Numbered from the stretch's first letter, positions 36,204 through 45,046 are shown. The stretch is 56,194 nt of DNA from Azohydromonas australica DSM 1124 (GCF_000430725.1 NZ_AUMO01000068.1:1-56194); one strand, 5' to 3'. Made by a program: numbers and translations. Notes: a model not told the origin generated them from the letters alone.

Positions 36204-36863
36204 CTATTTCCTCGGCTGCATCGTGAACCCGATCAGCCGTGCCACTACGGTGGCCAAGTACATCAGCCCCGTCAGCATCTCCACGCTGGCAATGGCCCGC
36301 GCATGCGCCGACACCGCCACCACGTTGCCCATGCCGGTGCTGGAAAGCAGGGCGAAACTCAGGTGGTTCAATTCGGACCAGGTCTTCGCCACGGAAGACG
36401 GGTCGGTGGAAAAGGCATTCGGCTGCAGTGCCTGCGTCATCACGAACAGGTGCGTGAAGGCCCAGACGAACAGGGTGAAAGTGGCCGCGGCCGCATACAG
36501 CTCGTCGGTGGTGGTGCGGTAGTCCTCGATCATGTAGGCGATGAGGCTGCCGGCAGCGTAGAAATAGAAAATAGCCTCCAGCGCGGAGGACCATGGCAGC
36601 AGATAAGGCATGTCCGCGCTCATCTGCAATACCAACAGAACCACCACCGGGGTGCCGATCAAAATGCTGACGCCCGTCCAGCCCGGCGTGCGCCGCACCA
36701 TGTTGGTGGTCATCACCAGCACGAAAATGCCGAATATGTTGAAAATCGCGTGGCTGTAGCGGGATTCCTCGGTGAACGGGCCCAGCAGCACGCCCAGGAT
36801 CTGCACGATCAGCAATATCGCCGAGGGGTGGCGGCGGGTGCGGACGAGGAAACGTTTGATCAT
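36204..36863 (-). CDS. Two-pore-domain-like potassium channel family protein with altered filter
   Basis: The 219-residue product has about six hydrophobic segments and a C-terminal pore module. The block WSELNHLSFALLSSTGMGN then VVAVSAHARAIASVEMLTG and LMYLATVVARLIGF matches the bacterial Ion_trans_2 family pore (usually ...TLTTLGYGDIVPVSPLARSLA..E...GQLYLAVLVARLVG). The filter TxGYGD is replaced by STGMGN, so Tyr and Asp are lost and K+ selectivity is doubtful. I chose the ATG at 36861-36863 (MIKRFLVRTRRHPS). It is convergent with the small membrane-protein gene and is followed by no obvious terminator. Confidence 0.7.
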   Translation of the reverse strand: MIKRFLVRTRRHPSAILLIVQILGVLLGPFTEESRYSHAIFNIFGIFVLVMTTNMVRRTPGWTGVSILIGTPVVVLLVLQMSADMPYLLPWSSALEAIFYFYAAGSLIAYMIEDYRTTTDELYAAAATFTLFVWAFTHLFVMTQALQPNAFSTDPSSVAKTWSELNHLSFALLSSTGMGNVVAVSAHARAIASVEMLTGLMYLATVVARLIGFTMQPRK

Positions 36864-36938
36864 CGGGCCGGCTCCTTGGCGCGTTTTGCCGGAGTATGTG
36901 CCGGCCGCCAAAGGCACGGGCCGCGCGGAGCAAGCAGC

Positions 36939-36974
36939 AAAACGCCCGGACCAGCCAAGCCGACCCGGGCGTTT
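36939..36974 (-). terminator. Rho-independent terminator of nadA
   Basis: On the minus strand ACGCCCGG and CCGGGCGT pair across a 16-base loop and are followed by TTT(T)GC. It lies 28 bases after the nadA stop. Flanking A and T runs on both sides allow weak bidirectional action. Confidence 0.8.
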
Positions 36975-37001
36975 CTCAGAGGGCAGGGCGCCTGGTGAAA
37001 C

Positions 37002-38114
37002 TCAGGCCGCGCCGATGTTCTTCACGAAGCCGCGCTGCGGCTGCGCCAGCGCTTGCGGGTTCTTCACCACGAAATCCAGCATGCGCTCGATGCAGCCCGC
37101 CGCCTGCGTGCGGATGGGCTCCGGCACGGTGATCTCGCCGGTGCCCGTCTCCAGGCAGTCGATCACGCCCTGCAGCGCGTTCATCGCCATCCACGGACAG
37201 TGCGCGCAGCTCTTGCAGGTGGCGCTGTTGCCGGCGGTGGGCGCCTCCAGCAGCGTCTTGCCCGGCGCGAGCTGGCGCATGCGGTGCAGGATGCCGTTGT
37301 CGGTGGCGACGATGAAGGTCTGCTCCGGGCCTTCCACCACGGCCTTGAGCAGCTGCGAGGTCGAGCCCACCACGTCGGCCTGCGCCACCACGCTCTTGGG
37401 CGACTCGGGGTGCACCAGCACCAGCGCGTCCGGATGCTGCTTCTTCAGCAGCTCCAGCTCGATGCCCTTGAACTCGTCGTGCACGATGCACTCGCCGGTC
37501 CACATCAGCATGTCGGCGCCGGTCTGCTCCTGGATGTAGCGGCCCAGGTGCCGGTCCGGCGCCCACAGGATCTTCTCGCCCTGGCTCTTCAGGTGCTCGA
37601 CGATGGCCAGCGCGCAGGAGCTGGTGACCATCCAGTCCGCGCGCGCCTTCACCGCGGCGCTGGTGTTGGCATAGACCACCACCTTGCGGTCCGGGTGCGC
37701 GTCGCAGAAGCGCGCGAAGTCGTCGGCGGGGCAACCCAGGTCCAGCGAGCAGGTCGCGTCCAGATCGGGCATCAGCACGCGCTTGTGCGGCGACAGGATC
37801 TTGGCGCTCTCGCCCATGAAGCGAACGCCGGCCACCACCAGCGTCTGGCTGGCATGGTCGCGGCCGAAGCGCGCCATCTCCAGCGAGTCGGCCACGAAGC
37901 CGCCGGTCTCCAGCGCCAGGTCCTGCAGGTCGCCGTCCACGTAGTAATGCGCCACCAGCACGGCGTCGTGCTGCTTCAGCAGCGCCGCCGCGCGCGCCTT
38001 GCGCTCCTCGCGCTGCGCCGGCGTCAAGGCCTCGGGTACCTTGGCCCAGGCATGGGCAACGCAGCTCTCGCCGCTGGCGTCCTGGCGGGTGTAGTCGAAA
38101 AGCACCTGGCTCAT
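37002..38114 (-). CDS. nadA: Quinolinate synthase NadA
   Basis: The 370-residue product condenses iminoaspartate and dihydroxyacetone phosphate to quinolinate and binds a [4Fe-4S] cluster. Visible motifs are [51 protein letters not shown] (cluster Cys), [19 protein letters not shown] and the C-terminal [13 protein letters not shown]. It works directly after NadB. The start at 38114 is chosen for the MSQVLFDY opening. The gene is divergent from an MFS transporter gene with 147 bases between them. Confidence 0.96.
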   Translation of the reverse strand: MSQVLFDYTRQDASGESCVAHAWAKVPEALTPAQREERKARAAALLKQHDAVLVAHYYVDGDLQDLALETGGFVADSLEMARFGRDHASQTLVVAGVRFMGESAKILSPHKRVLMPDLDATCSLDLGCPADDFARFCDAHPDRKVVVYANTSAAVKARADWMVTSSCALAIVEHLKSQGEKILWAPDRHLGRYIQEQTGADMLMWTGECIVHDEFKGIELELLKKQHPDALVLVHPESPKSVVAQADVVGSTSQLLKAVVEGPEQTFIVATDNGILHRMRQLAPGKTLLEAPTAGNSATCKSCAHCPWMAMNALQGVIDCLETGTGEITVPEPIRTQAAGCIERMLDFVVKNPQALAQPQRGFVKNIGAA

Positions 38115-38249
38115 GGATGTACGGGGGAGGGGCCGCGGGCGCGGCCCAGGGTTTGGGGATTGCAATCGGGGGGCGATGGTAGCCCACGGATTGGGCCTGA
38201 TGGCACCGGGCCGTAGGAGGCTGCGCCGTCGCGAGTTGTATACGGTCGC

Positions 38250-38255
38250 TACCAT
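38250..38255 (+). promoter_or_regulatory. -10 element of predicted leaderless MFS promoter
   Basis: TACCAT-GCCTGT-ATG has a 6-base gap to the start codon at 38262 and no ribosome-binding site. Confidence 0.45.
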
Positions 38256-38261
38256 GCCTGT

Positions 38262-39545
38262 ATGAACGCTTCCCGCTCGGACACCAAGGCGGACGCGCAG
38301 CCGCCGGCACGGCCCCACGGCGACGTGCGCACCATCACGCTGGTCGGCCTGGCGCACGGCAGCTCCCACTTCTGCCACCTGCTGCTGCCGCCGCTGTTTC
38401 CCTTCTTCATTCGCGATTTCGGCCTGAGCTACGCCGAACTGGGCCTGGCGGTGACGCTGTTCTTCGCCATCTCCGGCATCGGACAGGCGCTCTCGGGCTT
38501 CCTGGTGGACCGCGTGGGCGCGCGGCCGATCCTGTTTGCGGCGCTGGGTTCCTTCATCGCCGCGGCGCTGGCCGCCGCCAGCGCGCAGGGCTACGGCGGG
38601 CTGCTGTTCGCGGCGGCGCTGGCGGGCCTGGGCAACGCGCCGTTCCACCCGGTGGATTTCACGATCCTCAACAAGCGCGTGTCGCAGGCCCGGCTGGGCC
38701 ACGCCTTCTCGGTGCACGGCATCAGCGGCAACCTGGGCTGGGCGGCGGCGCCGGTGTTCCTGCTGGGGCTGACCGAGCTCACCGGCTCCTGGCGCTGGGC
38801 CCAAGTGGGCGCGGCCTCCGTGGTGGCCGCCGTGACGCTGCTGCTGTGGTGGCAGCGCGAGGCCATCGACGACAGCCTGGGCGCCTGGAGCCATGAGAAG
38901 GCCGCCGCCAAGCCGGGCGCGGCGCCGCTGAAGCAGGAGCATCCGCTGGCCTTCCTGAAGCTGCCCTCGGTGTGGCTGTGCTTCTCCTTCTTCTTCTTCT
39001 CCACCTGCGCGCTCAGCGCCATCCAGAGCTTCGCCAGCCCGGCGCTGCACCAGATGACGGCGCTGCCGCTGTCCACCACCTCGCTGGTGGTGACGGGCTT
39101 CATGCTCTGCGGCGCGGCCGGGATGCTGATCGGCGGTTTTCTCGTGGCGCGCGCCGAGCGGCTGGAGAAGACCATCGCCATCTGCCTGGTGGTCTCCGCG
39201 GCGCTGCTGCTGCTGGCGAGCACGGGCGCTGTGCCCGGGATGGCGGCGCTGGCCGTCGTGGCGGTGGCCGGCCTGGGCGTCGGCCTGGCCGGGCCTTCGC
39301 GCGACATGCTGATCAAGCGCGCCGCGCCGCCGGGCGCCACCGGGCGCGTCTACGGCACGGTGTATTCAGGGCTGGACCTGGGCTTCGCACTGGCCGCGCC
39401 GGCCTTCGGCTGGCTGATGGACCACCATCTGAACGGCGCCGTGTTCCAGGGCGCGGCACTGGCGCTGCTGGCCGGCGTGGCCTCGGCGGCCGCCGTGGGC
39501 CTGCGCATCGCGCCGCGGCGCGCCGCTTCCGGGGTCGCCGCATGA
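38262..39545 (+). CDS. MFS transporter, fosmidomycin-resistance (Fsr)-like
   Basis: The 427-residue protein has about 12 membrane helices. The N-terminal segment [32 protein letters not shown] resembles the Fsr-like branch (H-x4-H near the first helix, 'LPPLFPF'). The MFS loop [14 protein letters not shown] lies after helix 2. Substrates of the Fsr branch vary, so no substrate is assigned. Its stop overlaps the start of the thiamine-diphosphate enzyme gene (ATGA), showing an operon. The transporter may move a substrate or product of that enzyme, by inference. Confidence 0.85.
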   Translation: MNASRSDTKADAQPPARPHGDVRTITLVGLAHGSSHFCHLLLPPLFPFFIRDFGLSYAELGLAVTLFFAISGIGQALSGFLVDRVGARPILFAALGSFIAAALAAASAQGYGGLLFAAALAGLGNAPFHPVDFTILNKRVSQARLGHAFSVHGISGNLGWAAAPVFLLGLTELTGSWRWAQVGAASVVAAVTLLLWWQREAIDDSLGAWSHEKAAAKPGAAPLKQEHPLAFLKLPSVWLCFSFFFFSTCALSAIQSFASPALHQMTALPLSTTSLVVTGFMLCGAAGMLIGGFLVARAERLEKTIAICLVVSAALLLLASTGAVPGMAALAVVAVAGLGVGLAGPSRDMLIKRAAPPGATGRVYGTVYSGLDLGFALAAPAFGWLMDHHLNGAVFQGAALALLAGVASAAAVGLRIAPRRAASGVAA

Positions 39546-41275
39546 GCGGCGGAAGGGAAGAGGCAGTCCAGAACACCCGCCCGGGCGGCCACCTGCTGGT
39601 CGAGGCGCTGATCGCGCAGGGCGTGGACACCGTCTTCGGCGTGCCCGGCGAGAGCTTTCTCGCGGCGCTGGACGGCATGCACGAGCGGCGCGACGCCATC
39701 CGCTTCATCGCCTGCCGCCACGAGGGCGGGGCGGCCTTCATGGCCGAGGCGCAGGGCAAGCTGACCGGGCGGCCGGGCGTGTGCTTCGTGACGCGCGGCC
39801 CCGGCGCCACCAACGCCGCCATCGGCGTGCACACCGCCTTCCAGGACAGCACGCCGCTGCTGCTGCTGGTGGGCCAGGTGGCGCGCCACCAGCGCGACCG
39901 CGAGGCCTTCCAGGAGCTGGATTTCCGGCAGGTTTTTGGCCCCGGCACCCTGGGCATGGCCAAGTGGGTGGCCGAGGTGGACGACGCCGAGCGGCTGCCC
40001 GAGTACGTGGCCCGCGCCTTCCACGTGGCGATGCAGGGGCGGCCCGGGCCGGTGGTGCTGGCGCTGCCGGAAGACGTGCTCAGCGGCCCGGCCGCCGCGC
40101 CGGTGCTGCCGCGCGTGGAGCCGGCGCAGGCCTGGCCCGCGCCGGGCGCCCTGCGGCAACTGCGCACGCTGCTGCTGCAGGCCGAGCGGCCTCTCGTCAT
40201 CGCCGGCGGCAGCGGCTGGAGCGCCGAATCGGCGCAGGCGCTGCAGCGCTTCGCCGAGAACTGGAACCTGCCGGTGGGCTGCGGCTTCCGGTTCCAGGAT
40301 ACCTTCGACAACCGGCATCCGAACTACGCGGGCGACGTGGGCATCGGCATCAACCCGCGCCTGGCGCAGCGGGTGCGCGACGCCGACCTGCTGATCGCCG
40401 TGGGCGTGCGCCTGGGCGAGATGACCACCGGCGGCTACACGCTGATCGAGCCGCCGCGGCCGAAGCAGAAGCTCGTCCACCTGCACGCGGGCGCCGAGGA
40501 GCTGGGCCGCGTCTATGCGGCCGACCTGCTGCTGCAGTGCTCGCTGGCCGCGGCCGGCAAGGCGCTGGAGACGCTCACCGCGCCGCCGCAGCTGCCCTGG
40601 GCCGGCTGGACGGCCTCGGCGCGCGCCGACTTCGAGGCCAACCGGGTGCCGCCGCCCGTGGCGCCGCTGGACATGGCGCAGGTGGTACTGGCCATCGAGC
40701 GGCTGGCGCCGGCGGACAGCCTCTACACCAACGGCGCGGGCAACTACAGCGGCTGGCTGCACCGCTACCTGCGCTACCGCGGCCTGCAGCACCACGGCCG
40801 CACGCAGCTCGCGCCCACGGCGGGCGCCATGGGCTACGGCGTGCCGGCAGCGGTGGCGGCGGCGCTGCTGTATCCGCAGCGCACCGCCATCAACCTCGCG
40901 GGCGACGGCGACTTCCTCATGACGGGGCAGGAGCTGGCCACGGCCGTCGCCTACGGCGCCAACCGCGGCGCGGGACGGCTGGTCAGCATCGTGGTGGACA
41001 ACGGCACTTACGGCACGATCCGCATGCACCAGGAGCGCCACTACCCGGGGCGGGTGAGCGGCAGCGACCTGTTCAACCCCGATTTCGCCGCCCTGGCGCG
41101 CAGTTACGGCTGGCGCGCGGCGCGGGTGGATACCACGGAAGCCTTCGAGCCGGCGTTCCAGGAAGCCTTGTCCGAAGGGCCGCCGATGTTGCTGCACCTG
41201 AAGCTCGACGCTGAAGTCAGCACCAGCCGCAGCACGCTGTCGCAGATCAGGGAGGCGGCGCTCAAGCGCCCGTGA
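39542..41275 (+). CDS. Thiamine diphosphate-dependent enzyme, acetolactate-synthase-like
   Basis: The 577-residue product has the three-domain ThDP architecture: an N-terminal PYR domain with VFGVPGESFLAALDGM and the cofactor-activating Glu in CRHEGGAAFMAEA (about residue 62), a central domain, and a C-terminal PP domain with TAGAMGYGVPAAVAA and the ThDP/Mg motif LAGDGDFLMTGQELATAV ending in VVDNGTYG. RGPGATNAAIGVHTAFQDSTPLLLLVGQV matches acetolactate synthase and related decarboxylases. No regulatory small subunit (ilvH) is adjacent, so it is probably a catabolic or uncharacterised member rather than IlvB. It is coupled to the preceding transporter. Confidence 0.85.
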   Translation: MSGGREEAVQNTRPGGHLLVEALIAQGVDTVFGVPGESFLAALDGMHERRDAIRFIACRHEGGAAFMAEAQGKLTGRPGVCFVTRGPGATNAAIGVHTAFQDSTPLLLLVGQVARHQRDREAFQELDFRQVFGPGTLGMAKWVAEVDDAERLPEYVARAFHVAMQGRPGPVVLALPEDVLSGPAAAPVLPRVEPAQAWPAPGALRQLRTLLLQAERPLVIAGGSGWSAESAQALQRFAENWNLPVGCGFRFQDTFDNRHPNYAGDVGIGINPRLAQRVRDADLLIAVGVRLGEMTTGGYTLIEPPRPKQKLVHLHAGAEELGRVYAADLLLQCSLAAAGKALETLTAPPQLPWAGWTASARADFEANRVPPPVAPLDMAQVVLAIERLAPADSLYTNGAGNYSGWLHRYLRYRGLQHHGRTQLAPTAGAMGYGVPAAVAAALLYPQRTAINLAGDGDFLMTGQELATAVAYGANRGAGRLVSIVVDNGTYGTIRMHQERHYPGRVSGSDLFNPDFAALARSYGWRAARVDTTEAFEPAFQEALSEGPPMLLHLKLDAEVSTSRSTLSQIREAALKRP

Positions 41276-41282
41276 CCCTACG

Positions 41283-41308
41283 AAAAACGGCCGCATCACG
41301 CGGCCGTT
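41283..41308 (-). terminator. Terminator of the Gln-rich gene (possibly bidirectional)
   Basis: AACGGCCGC-ATCAC-GCGGCCGTT is a perfect 9-bp inverted repeat. On the minus strand it is followed by TTTTTCG, so it mainly serves the Gln-rich gene, but it also lies right after the plus-strand ThDP enzyme gene. Confidence 0.82.
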
Positions 41309-41347
41309 CGTGCGTGGCCCGGCGGTGGCGCCGGACTCAGCGCGTCG

Positions 41348-41737
41348 TCACTCTTCTCGGCGTTGCTGGGAGCGGTCCTGTTGGGAGCTGTCCTGTTGCG
41401 AGCCGGACTGCTGTCCGCGCTGGCTTGGCTGGTCCTGCTGGCCCTGGCGCTGGCTCGATTGATCCTGCTGGCCTTGACGCTGGCTGGACTGATCCTGTTG
41501 GCCCATGCCGCCGCGCTGCGACTGGTCTTGCTGGCCTTGGCGCTGGCCTTGCTGACCCTGCTGGCTGCCCGTCATGCCCGATTGCGACTGTTGCCCGGTC
41601 TGCCCGCTCTGGCTCTGCTGGCCCTGGCGCTGGCTGTCCTGGCTCTGCTGACCTTGCCGTTGTCCCTGCTGGCCTTGTTGGCCCTGCTGGTTGCCTTGTT
41701 GGTTTTGTTGGCTCTGGTTGCGGTCTTGGCTCGTCAT
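41348..41737 (-). CDS. Gln/Gly/Ser-rich low-complexity protein
   Basis: The product has 129 residues, almost entirely Q, G, S, R, D and N, starting MTSQDRNQSQQNQQ. It contains repeats such as GQQGQRQGQQ and three copies of QGQQDQ(S/P)SQR-like units, and it ends in QQDRSQQRREE. There are no hydrophobic segments, so it should be disordered and prion-like in composition. The start is supported by AAGGAG 7 bases before the ATG, and the end by a terminator 40 bases downstream. The opposite strand is also open and reads as a Leu/Ala-rich 'membrane' frame, but it has no such signals. No function is known to me; stress or cell-surface roles are only guesses. Confidence 0.75.
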   Translation of the reverse strand: MTSQDRNQSQQNQQGNQQGQQGQQGQRQGQQSQDSQRQGQQSQSGQTGQQSQSGMTGSQQGQQGQRQGQQDQSQRGGMGQQDQSSQRQGQQDQSSQRQGQQDQPSQRGQQSGSQQDSSQQDRSQQRREE

Positions 41738-41906
41738 GTTGACTCCTTGGTAGTCATCAAGGCCGGCGGAATTGCCGGCACCAGAACTACGGCAAGTGAA
41801 GTGCCCACAAACAAGCGGTCCGGGCGCGCAGCGCGGCACCGGACCGGGGGATGGACTGCCCATGCTAGGCTGCCGCGCGTTGTGGCAAGCCCCGGGAGGA
41901 GCCCCT

Positions 41907-42413
41907 GTGAACGACCCAGTCAAAACCTTCAATACCTGTGACATCTGCGACGAGCGCAAGGCGCAGGCGGGCGACGCGCTGCGCGTGCTGCCGCCGGTGT
42001 TTCGCGACTTCGGCGCCGTCAACGCTTTCAGCGGCCCGGCGGTGACCGTCAAGTGCTTCGAGGACAACACGCTGGTGAAGGCCGCCTGCGACAGCCCGGG
42101 CGAGGGCCGGGTGCTGGTGGTGGACGGCGGCGGTTCGCTGCGCCGCGCGCTGCTGGGCGGCAACCTGGGCCGCGCGGCGGAGAAGAACGGCTGGGCCGGC
42201 GTGATCGTGGACGGCTGCGTGCGCGACGTGGCCGAGCTGGCGACCTACCGCATCGGCATCCGCGCGCTGGCGTCGCTGCCGTTGCCCACCGAGAAGCGCA
42301 ACGAGGGCCAGCGCGACGTGGCGGTGACAATCCAGGGCGTGCCGGTGCGCCCGGGCGACTGGATCGTGGCCGACGCCGACGGCACGCTCGTGCTGTCGCA
42401 GCCGCCGCAATAA
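41907..42413 (+). CDS. rraA: RraA family protein (ribonuclease E activity regulator)
   Basis: The 168-residue product has the RraA/MenG-like fold: [21 protein letters not shown] near the N-terminus, [44 protein letters not shown] (about 65-110). RraA binds RNase E and inhibits it. The closely related HMG/CHA aldolases share the GG..A..GGN...A...G..G.V.DG.vRD core, so aldolase activity cannot be excluded. The start is a GTG at 41907 after GGGAGGA. It is divergent from the Gln-rich gene. The 169 bases between them hold no other feature I recognise. Confidence 0.88.
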   Translation: MNDPVKTFNTCDICDERKAQAGDALRVLPPVFRDFGAVNAFSGPAVTVKCFEDNTLVKAACDSPGEGRVLVVDGGGSLRRALLGGNLGRAAEKNGWAGVIVDGCVRDVAELATYRIGIRALASLPLPTEKRNEGQRDVAVTIQGVPVRPGDWIVADADGTLVLSQPPQ

Positions 42414-42428
42414 GCCGCTGCGGGCGGC

Positions 42429-42434
42429 TACAAT
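42429..42434 (+). promoter_or_regulatory. -10 element TACAAT of tRNA-Pro
   Basis: TACAAT ends 9 bases before the mature 5' end of the tRNA. No clear -35 was identified. Confidence 0.6.
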
Positions 42435-42443
42435 ATCCCTCTT

Positions 42444-42520
42444 CGGGGTGTAGCGCAGCCTGGTAGCGCAACTGCTTTGGGAGCAGTGGGTCGGATGTTC
42501 GAATCATCTCACCCCGACCA
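42444..42520 (+). tRNA. tRNA-Pro (UGG)
   Basis: The 77-base gene folds as a full cloverleaf. The acceptor CGGGGTG pairs with CACCCCG, the D stem is GCGC/GCGC, the anticodon stem ACTGC/GCAGT encloses the loop TTTGGGA (anticodon TGG), and the T arm is GGATG-TTCGAAT-CATCT. Discriminator A and an encoded CCA end the gene. It is followed by a terminator at 42541-42581. Confidence 0.96.
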
Positions 42521-42540
42521 ATTTCTTCATTGCCATCAAT

Positions 42541-42581
42541 GCCTTGGAAAGCTTTCTGCAAGAAGTTTCCAGGGCTTTTTT
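42541..42581 (+). terminator. Rho-independent terminator of tRNA-Pro
   Basis: GCCTTGGAAA pairs with TTTCCAGGGC (one mismatch/G-U) around a 15-base loop and is followed by TTTTTT, 20 bases after the tRNA. Confidence 0.85.
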
Positions 42582-42620
42582 CATGGGCGCGGCGCTGATG
42601 GCCGTTCCCTCCAGGGTGGG

Positions 42621-43100
42621 ATGTACAAACCGATGCACGCCTCGCGGCGCCGTCTGCTGAGTTCTGCAGCGCAGGCGCTGGGCCTGTTCGTGCTGGCGGG
42701 TGCCCTTCCGGGGCACGAAGCCCGCGCCCAGGTCGACGCCTGGGACGCCGCCTTTGCCAGCCGCGATTTCAAGGGTGCGCTGCGCGCGCTGGGCGGCGAG
42801 GGCGCCGAGGCGGGCGGGCAGGTGCAGCTCGACGGCCCGGACGTGGCGGAGAACGGCGCGGTGGTGCCTTTCACCGTCACCACGGCGCTGCCGGGCGTGT
42901 CGCTGATCGCGCTGCTGGTGGAGCACAACCCCGGCCCGCTGGCCGCGGTGTTCACGCTGCCGCCGGGCACCGAGGCTTTCGTCTCCACGCGGCTGAAGAT
43001 GGCCGAGAGCTCCACCGTGCACGCGCTGGTGCGCGCCGAGGGCGGGCTGTTCCTGGCGCGTCGCCCGGTGCGCGTGATCCAGGGCGGCTGCGCCGGCTGA
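42621..43100 (+). CDS. soxY: Thiosulfate oxidation carrier protein SoxY
   Basis: The 159-residue periplasmic protein carries sulfur intermediates on the Cys of its C-terminal swinging arm. It starts with a twin-arginine signal (SRRRLLSSAAQALGLFVLAGALPGHEARA). The carrier fold shows as VAENGAVVPFTVTTALPGV, STRLKMAESSTVHALVRAEGGLF, and the protein ends in VIQGGCAG. The arm is GGCAG rather than the common GGCGG. The start could also be the second Met at 42633. soxZ follows after 13 bases. No other sox genes (A, X, B, C, D) are in the window. Confidence 0.93.
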   Translation: MYKPMHASRRRLLSSAAQALGLFVLAGALPGHEARAQVDAWDAAFASRDFKGALRALGGEGAEAGGQVQLDGPDVAENGAVVPFTVTTALPGVSLIALLVEHNPGPLAAVFTLPPGTEAFVSTRLKMAESSTVHALVRAEGGLFLARRPVRVIQGGCAG

Positions 43101-43113
43101 GAAGGAGATCACC

Positions 43114-43422
43114 ATGGGACAGCCCAGCCGGATGCGGGCCGTGGAAAACGGCGGCGTGGTGGAGCTGCGGGTGCTGATGAGCCACGTGATGGAAAGCGGC
43201 CAGCACCGCGACGCTTCGGGCGCGCTGGTGCCGGCGCATCACATCGAGCGCGTGGACATCGAGTGCGGCGGCCGCCCCGTGCTGCAGGCGCGGCTTGGGC
43301 CGGCGGTGTCGCGCGACCCCTTCCTGCAGCTGCGCTTTCGCGGCGCCAAGGGCGAGCGCGTGGTGGTGCGCTGGGTGGACGACCGGGGCGACACGCGCAG
43401 CGACGAGGCCACGGTCGGCTGA
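43114..43422 (+). CDS. soxZ: Thiosulfate oxidation carrier complex protein SoxZ
   Basis: The 102-residue product is the partner that binds SoxY in the periplasm. ELRVLMSHVMESGQHRDASGALVPAHHIERVDIECGGRPVLQARLGPAVSRDPFLQLRFRGAKGERVVVRWVDDRGDTRSDEATV follows the whole SoxZ family pattern. GAAGGAG lies 9 bases before the ATG. It ends 13 bases from the convergent MFS gene with no terminator visible. Confidence 0.95.
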   Translation: MGQPSRMRAVENGGVVELRVLMSHVMESGQHRDASGALVPAHHIERVDIECGGRPVLQARLGPAVSRDPFLQLRFRGAKGERVVVRWVDDRGDTRSDEATVG

Positions 43423-43435
43423 GGCCGGACCGGGC

Positions 43436-45046
43436 TCAGTCCGGCAGCGTCTCGCCCACGTAGCGGCGCACGCGCGGGGGCTGGTCGCCCCGGTGGAAGG
43501 CGAAGCGGCGCTCGCGCAGCCGCATGTCTGCGGCGGTGATGCGGTCGATGCGGCGCAGGTGCTCGACCCAGGACTCGTCGAGGAAGTACTCCACGTGGCG
43601 GCGCGGGTCGGTGCTGTCGTGCAGCAGGCCCCAGCTCAGCGCGCCCTGGCGCAGCCGCGCGCGGCGGCTGTCGCGCATCACCGCGGCGAACTCCGCGGCG
43701 TCGGCCTCGTCCACGAAGTACTCGATGGTGACCATCACCGGCCCGGCCTCGGGCGCGATCTCGAAGGCCGGCGGCGGGTCGAGCGTGATCGCGTGCGGCG
43801 TGAGGTCCTCGGCCGGCAGCGTCTCCAGGCGGTAGCGGCGCAGCAGCAGCACCAGCAGCACAGCGCTGGCCGCGGCCACCAGCAGGCTGGTCTGCACGTT
43901 GGAGAAGCTCGCCACCTGGCCCCACAGCGCGGCGCCCGCTGCGTTGCCGGCCATCAGCGCCATCTGGTAGATCGACATGCCGCGCGCGCGCACCCAGTTG
44001 GGCAGCGTCAGCTGCGCGGTGATGGTCAGCGAGTTGGCCACCGAGATCCACGCCGCGCCGGCCAGCACCATCGTCGGCGCGGCGACCCAGACGTTGGGTG
44101 CCAGCGCCACGCCCACCATCGCCGCGGCGTTGATGAGCGTGCCGTACTCCACGAGCTGGTCGCGGTCCCAGCGCGCGCGCAGCTGCGGCAGCGCCAGCGC
44201 TGCGGCGATGGCGCCCGCGCCCATGCAGGCCAGCAGCACGGTGAAGGTGCCCGCGCCGCCGCCGTGCAGGCGCTGCGCCAGCAGCGGCAGCAGCGCGATC
44301 AGCGCCGTGGCCTGCAGGAAGAACACGAACACGCGCAGCAGCACCACGCGCATGCCCGGCGACTCGCGCACGTGCTGCAGGCCCACGCGCATGGCGCCCA
44401 CGAAGCGCTCGCCGGGCAGGGCGGAGTTGCGCGGCTCGTAGCGCCAGCGCCACACCAGGAAGCTCGCCACCAGCGACAGCGCGGCGTTGAGCGCGAACAC
44501 CCAGGCGCTGCCCAGGCTGGCGATGATGGCGCCCGCGGCGATAGGCCCGGCGATGCGCGAGGCGTTCATCGCCACGCCGTTGAGCGCCAGCGCGGCGCTG
44601 AGCTCGCGCTTGCCCACGAGTTCCGGGACGATGGCCGCGAACACCGGCCAGCGCATGGCCAGCCCGATGCCGTTGGTGAACACCAGCACCAGCAGCAGCG
44701 GCGCCGTGAGCTGCCCAGCCATGGACACGCCCGCGAGCACCACGCCCACGGCCGCGACCCAGAGCTGCGTGAACATGAACCAGCGCCGGCGGTTGACGAT
44801 GTCGGCCAGCGCGCCGCTGGGCAGGCCCAGCAGGAACACCGGCAGCGTGGAGGCCGACTGCACCAGCGCCACCAGCGCAGGGTCGTGGCTGAGCGAGGTC
44901 ATGACCCAGGCCGCCGCGACGTCGTTCATCCACATGCACACGTTGGCCGTGAGCCAGGCGCTCCACAACATGCGGAACACGGGAACGCGCAAAGGGGCTA
45001 GGGCGCCGGAAGGGGCGTCTGGGGAGGCGTCAGAGGCAGTGGACAT
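43436..45046 (-). CDS. MFS exporter (MFS_3/EntS-like) with C-terminal ferredoxin-like domain
   Basis: The product has 536 residues. Residues about 15-405 form a 12-helix MFS domain of the EntS/MFS_3 type (PVFRMLWSAWLTANVCMWMNDVAAAWVMTSLS; LPSGALADIVNRRRWF). The last 110-130 residues (VMVTIEYFVDEADAAEFAAVMRDSRRARLRQGALSWGLLHDSTDPRRHVEYFLDESWVEHLRRIDRITAAD) resemble a dimeric alpha-beta-barrel/antibiotic-biosynthesis-monooxygenase fold, which occurs as a tail in this MFS subfamily. Substrate unknown. Confidence 0.85.
   Translation of the reverse strand: MSTASDASPDAPSGALAPLRVPVFRMLWSAWLTANVCMWMNDVAAAWVMTSLSHDPALVALVQSASTLPVFLLGLPSGALADIVNRRRWFMFTQLWVAAVGVVLAGVSMAGQLTAPLLLVLVFTNGIGLAMRWPVFAAIVPELVGKRELSAALALNGVAMNASRIAGPIAAGAIIASLGSAWVFALNAALSLVASFLVWRWRYEPRNSALPGERFVGAMRVGLQHVRESPGMRVVLLRVFVFFLQATALIALLPLLAQRLHGGGAGTFTVLLACMGAGAIAAALALPQLRARWDRDQLVEYGTLINAAAMVGVALAPNVWVAAPTMVLAGAAWISVANSLTITAQLTLPNWVRARGMSIYQMALMAGNAAGAALWGQVASFSNVQTSLLVAAASAVLLVLLLRRYRLETLPAEDLTPHAITLDPPPAFEIAPEAGPVMVTIEYFVDEADAAEFAAVMRDSRRARLRQGALSWGLLHDSTDPRRHVEYFLDESWVEHLRRIDRITAADMRLRERRFAFHRGDQPPRVRRYVGETLPD

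Noticed and set aside
41370..41720. CRISPR-like direct repeats
   Set aside because: The repeats are irregular short codon repeats inside the Gln-rich coding frame, with no constant repeat and unique spacers.
41363..41941. Leu/Ala-rich plus-strand 'membrane protein' of 192 codons
   Set aside because: It is the complement of the CAG-type Gln codons of the low-complexity gene. The minus strand has AAGGAG before its ATG and a terminator after its stop; the plus frame has neither.
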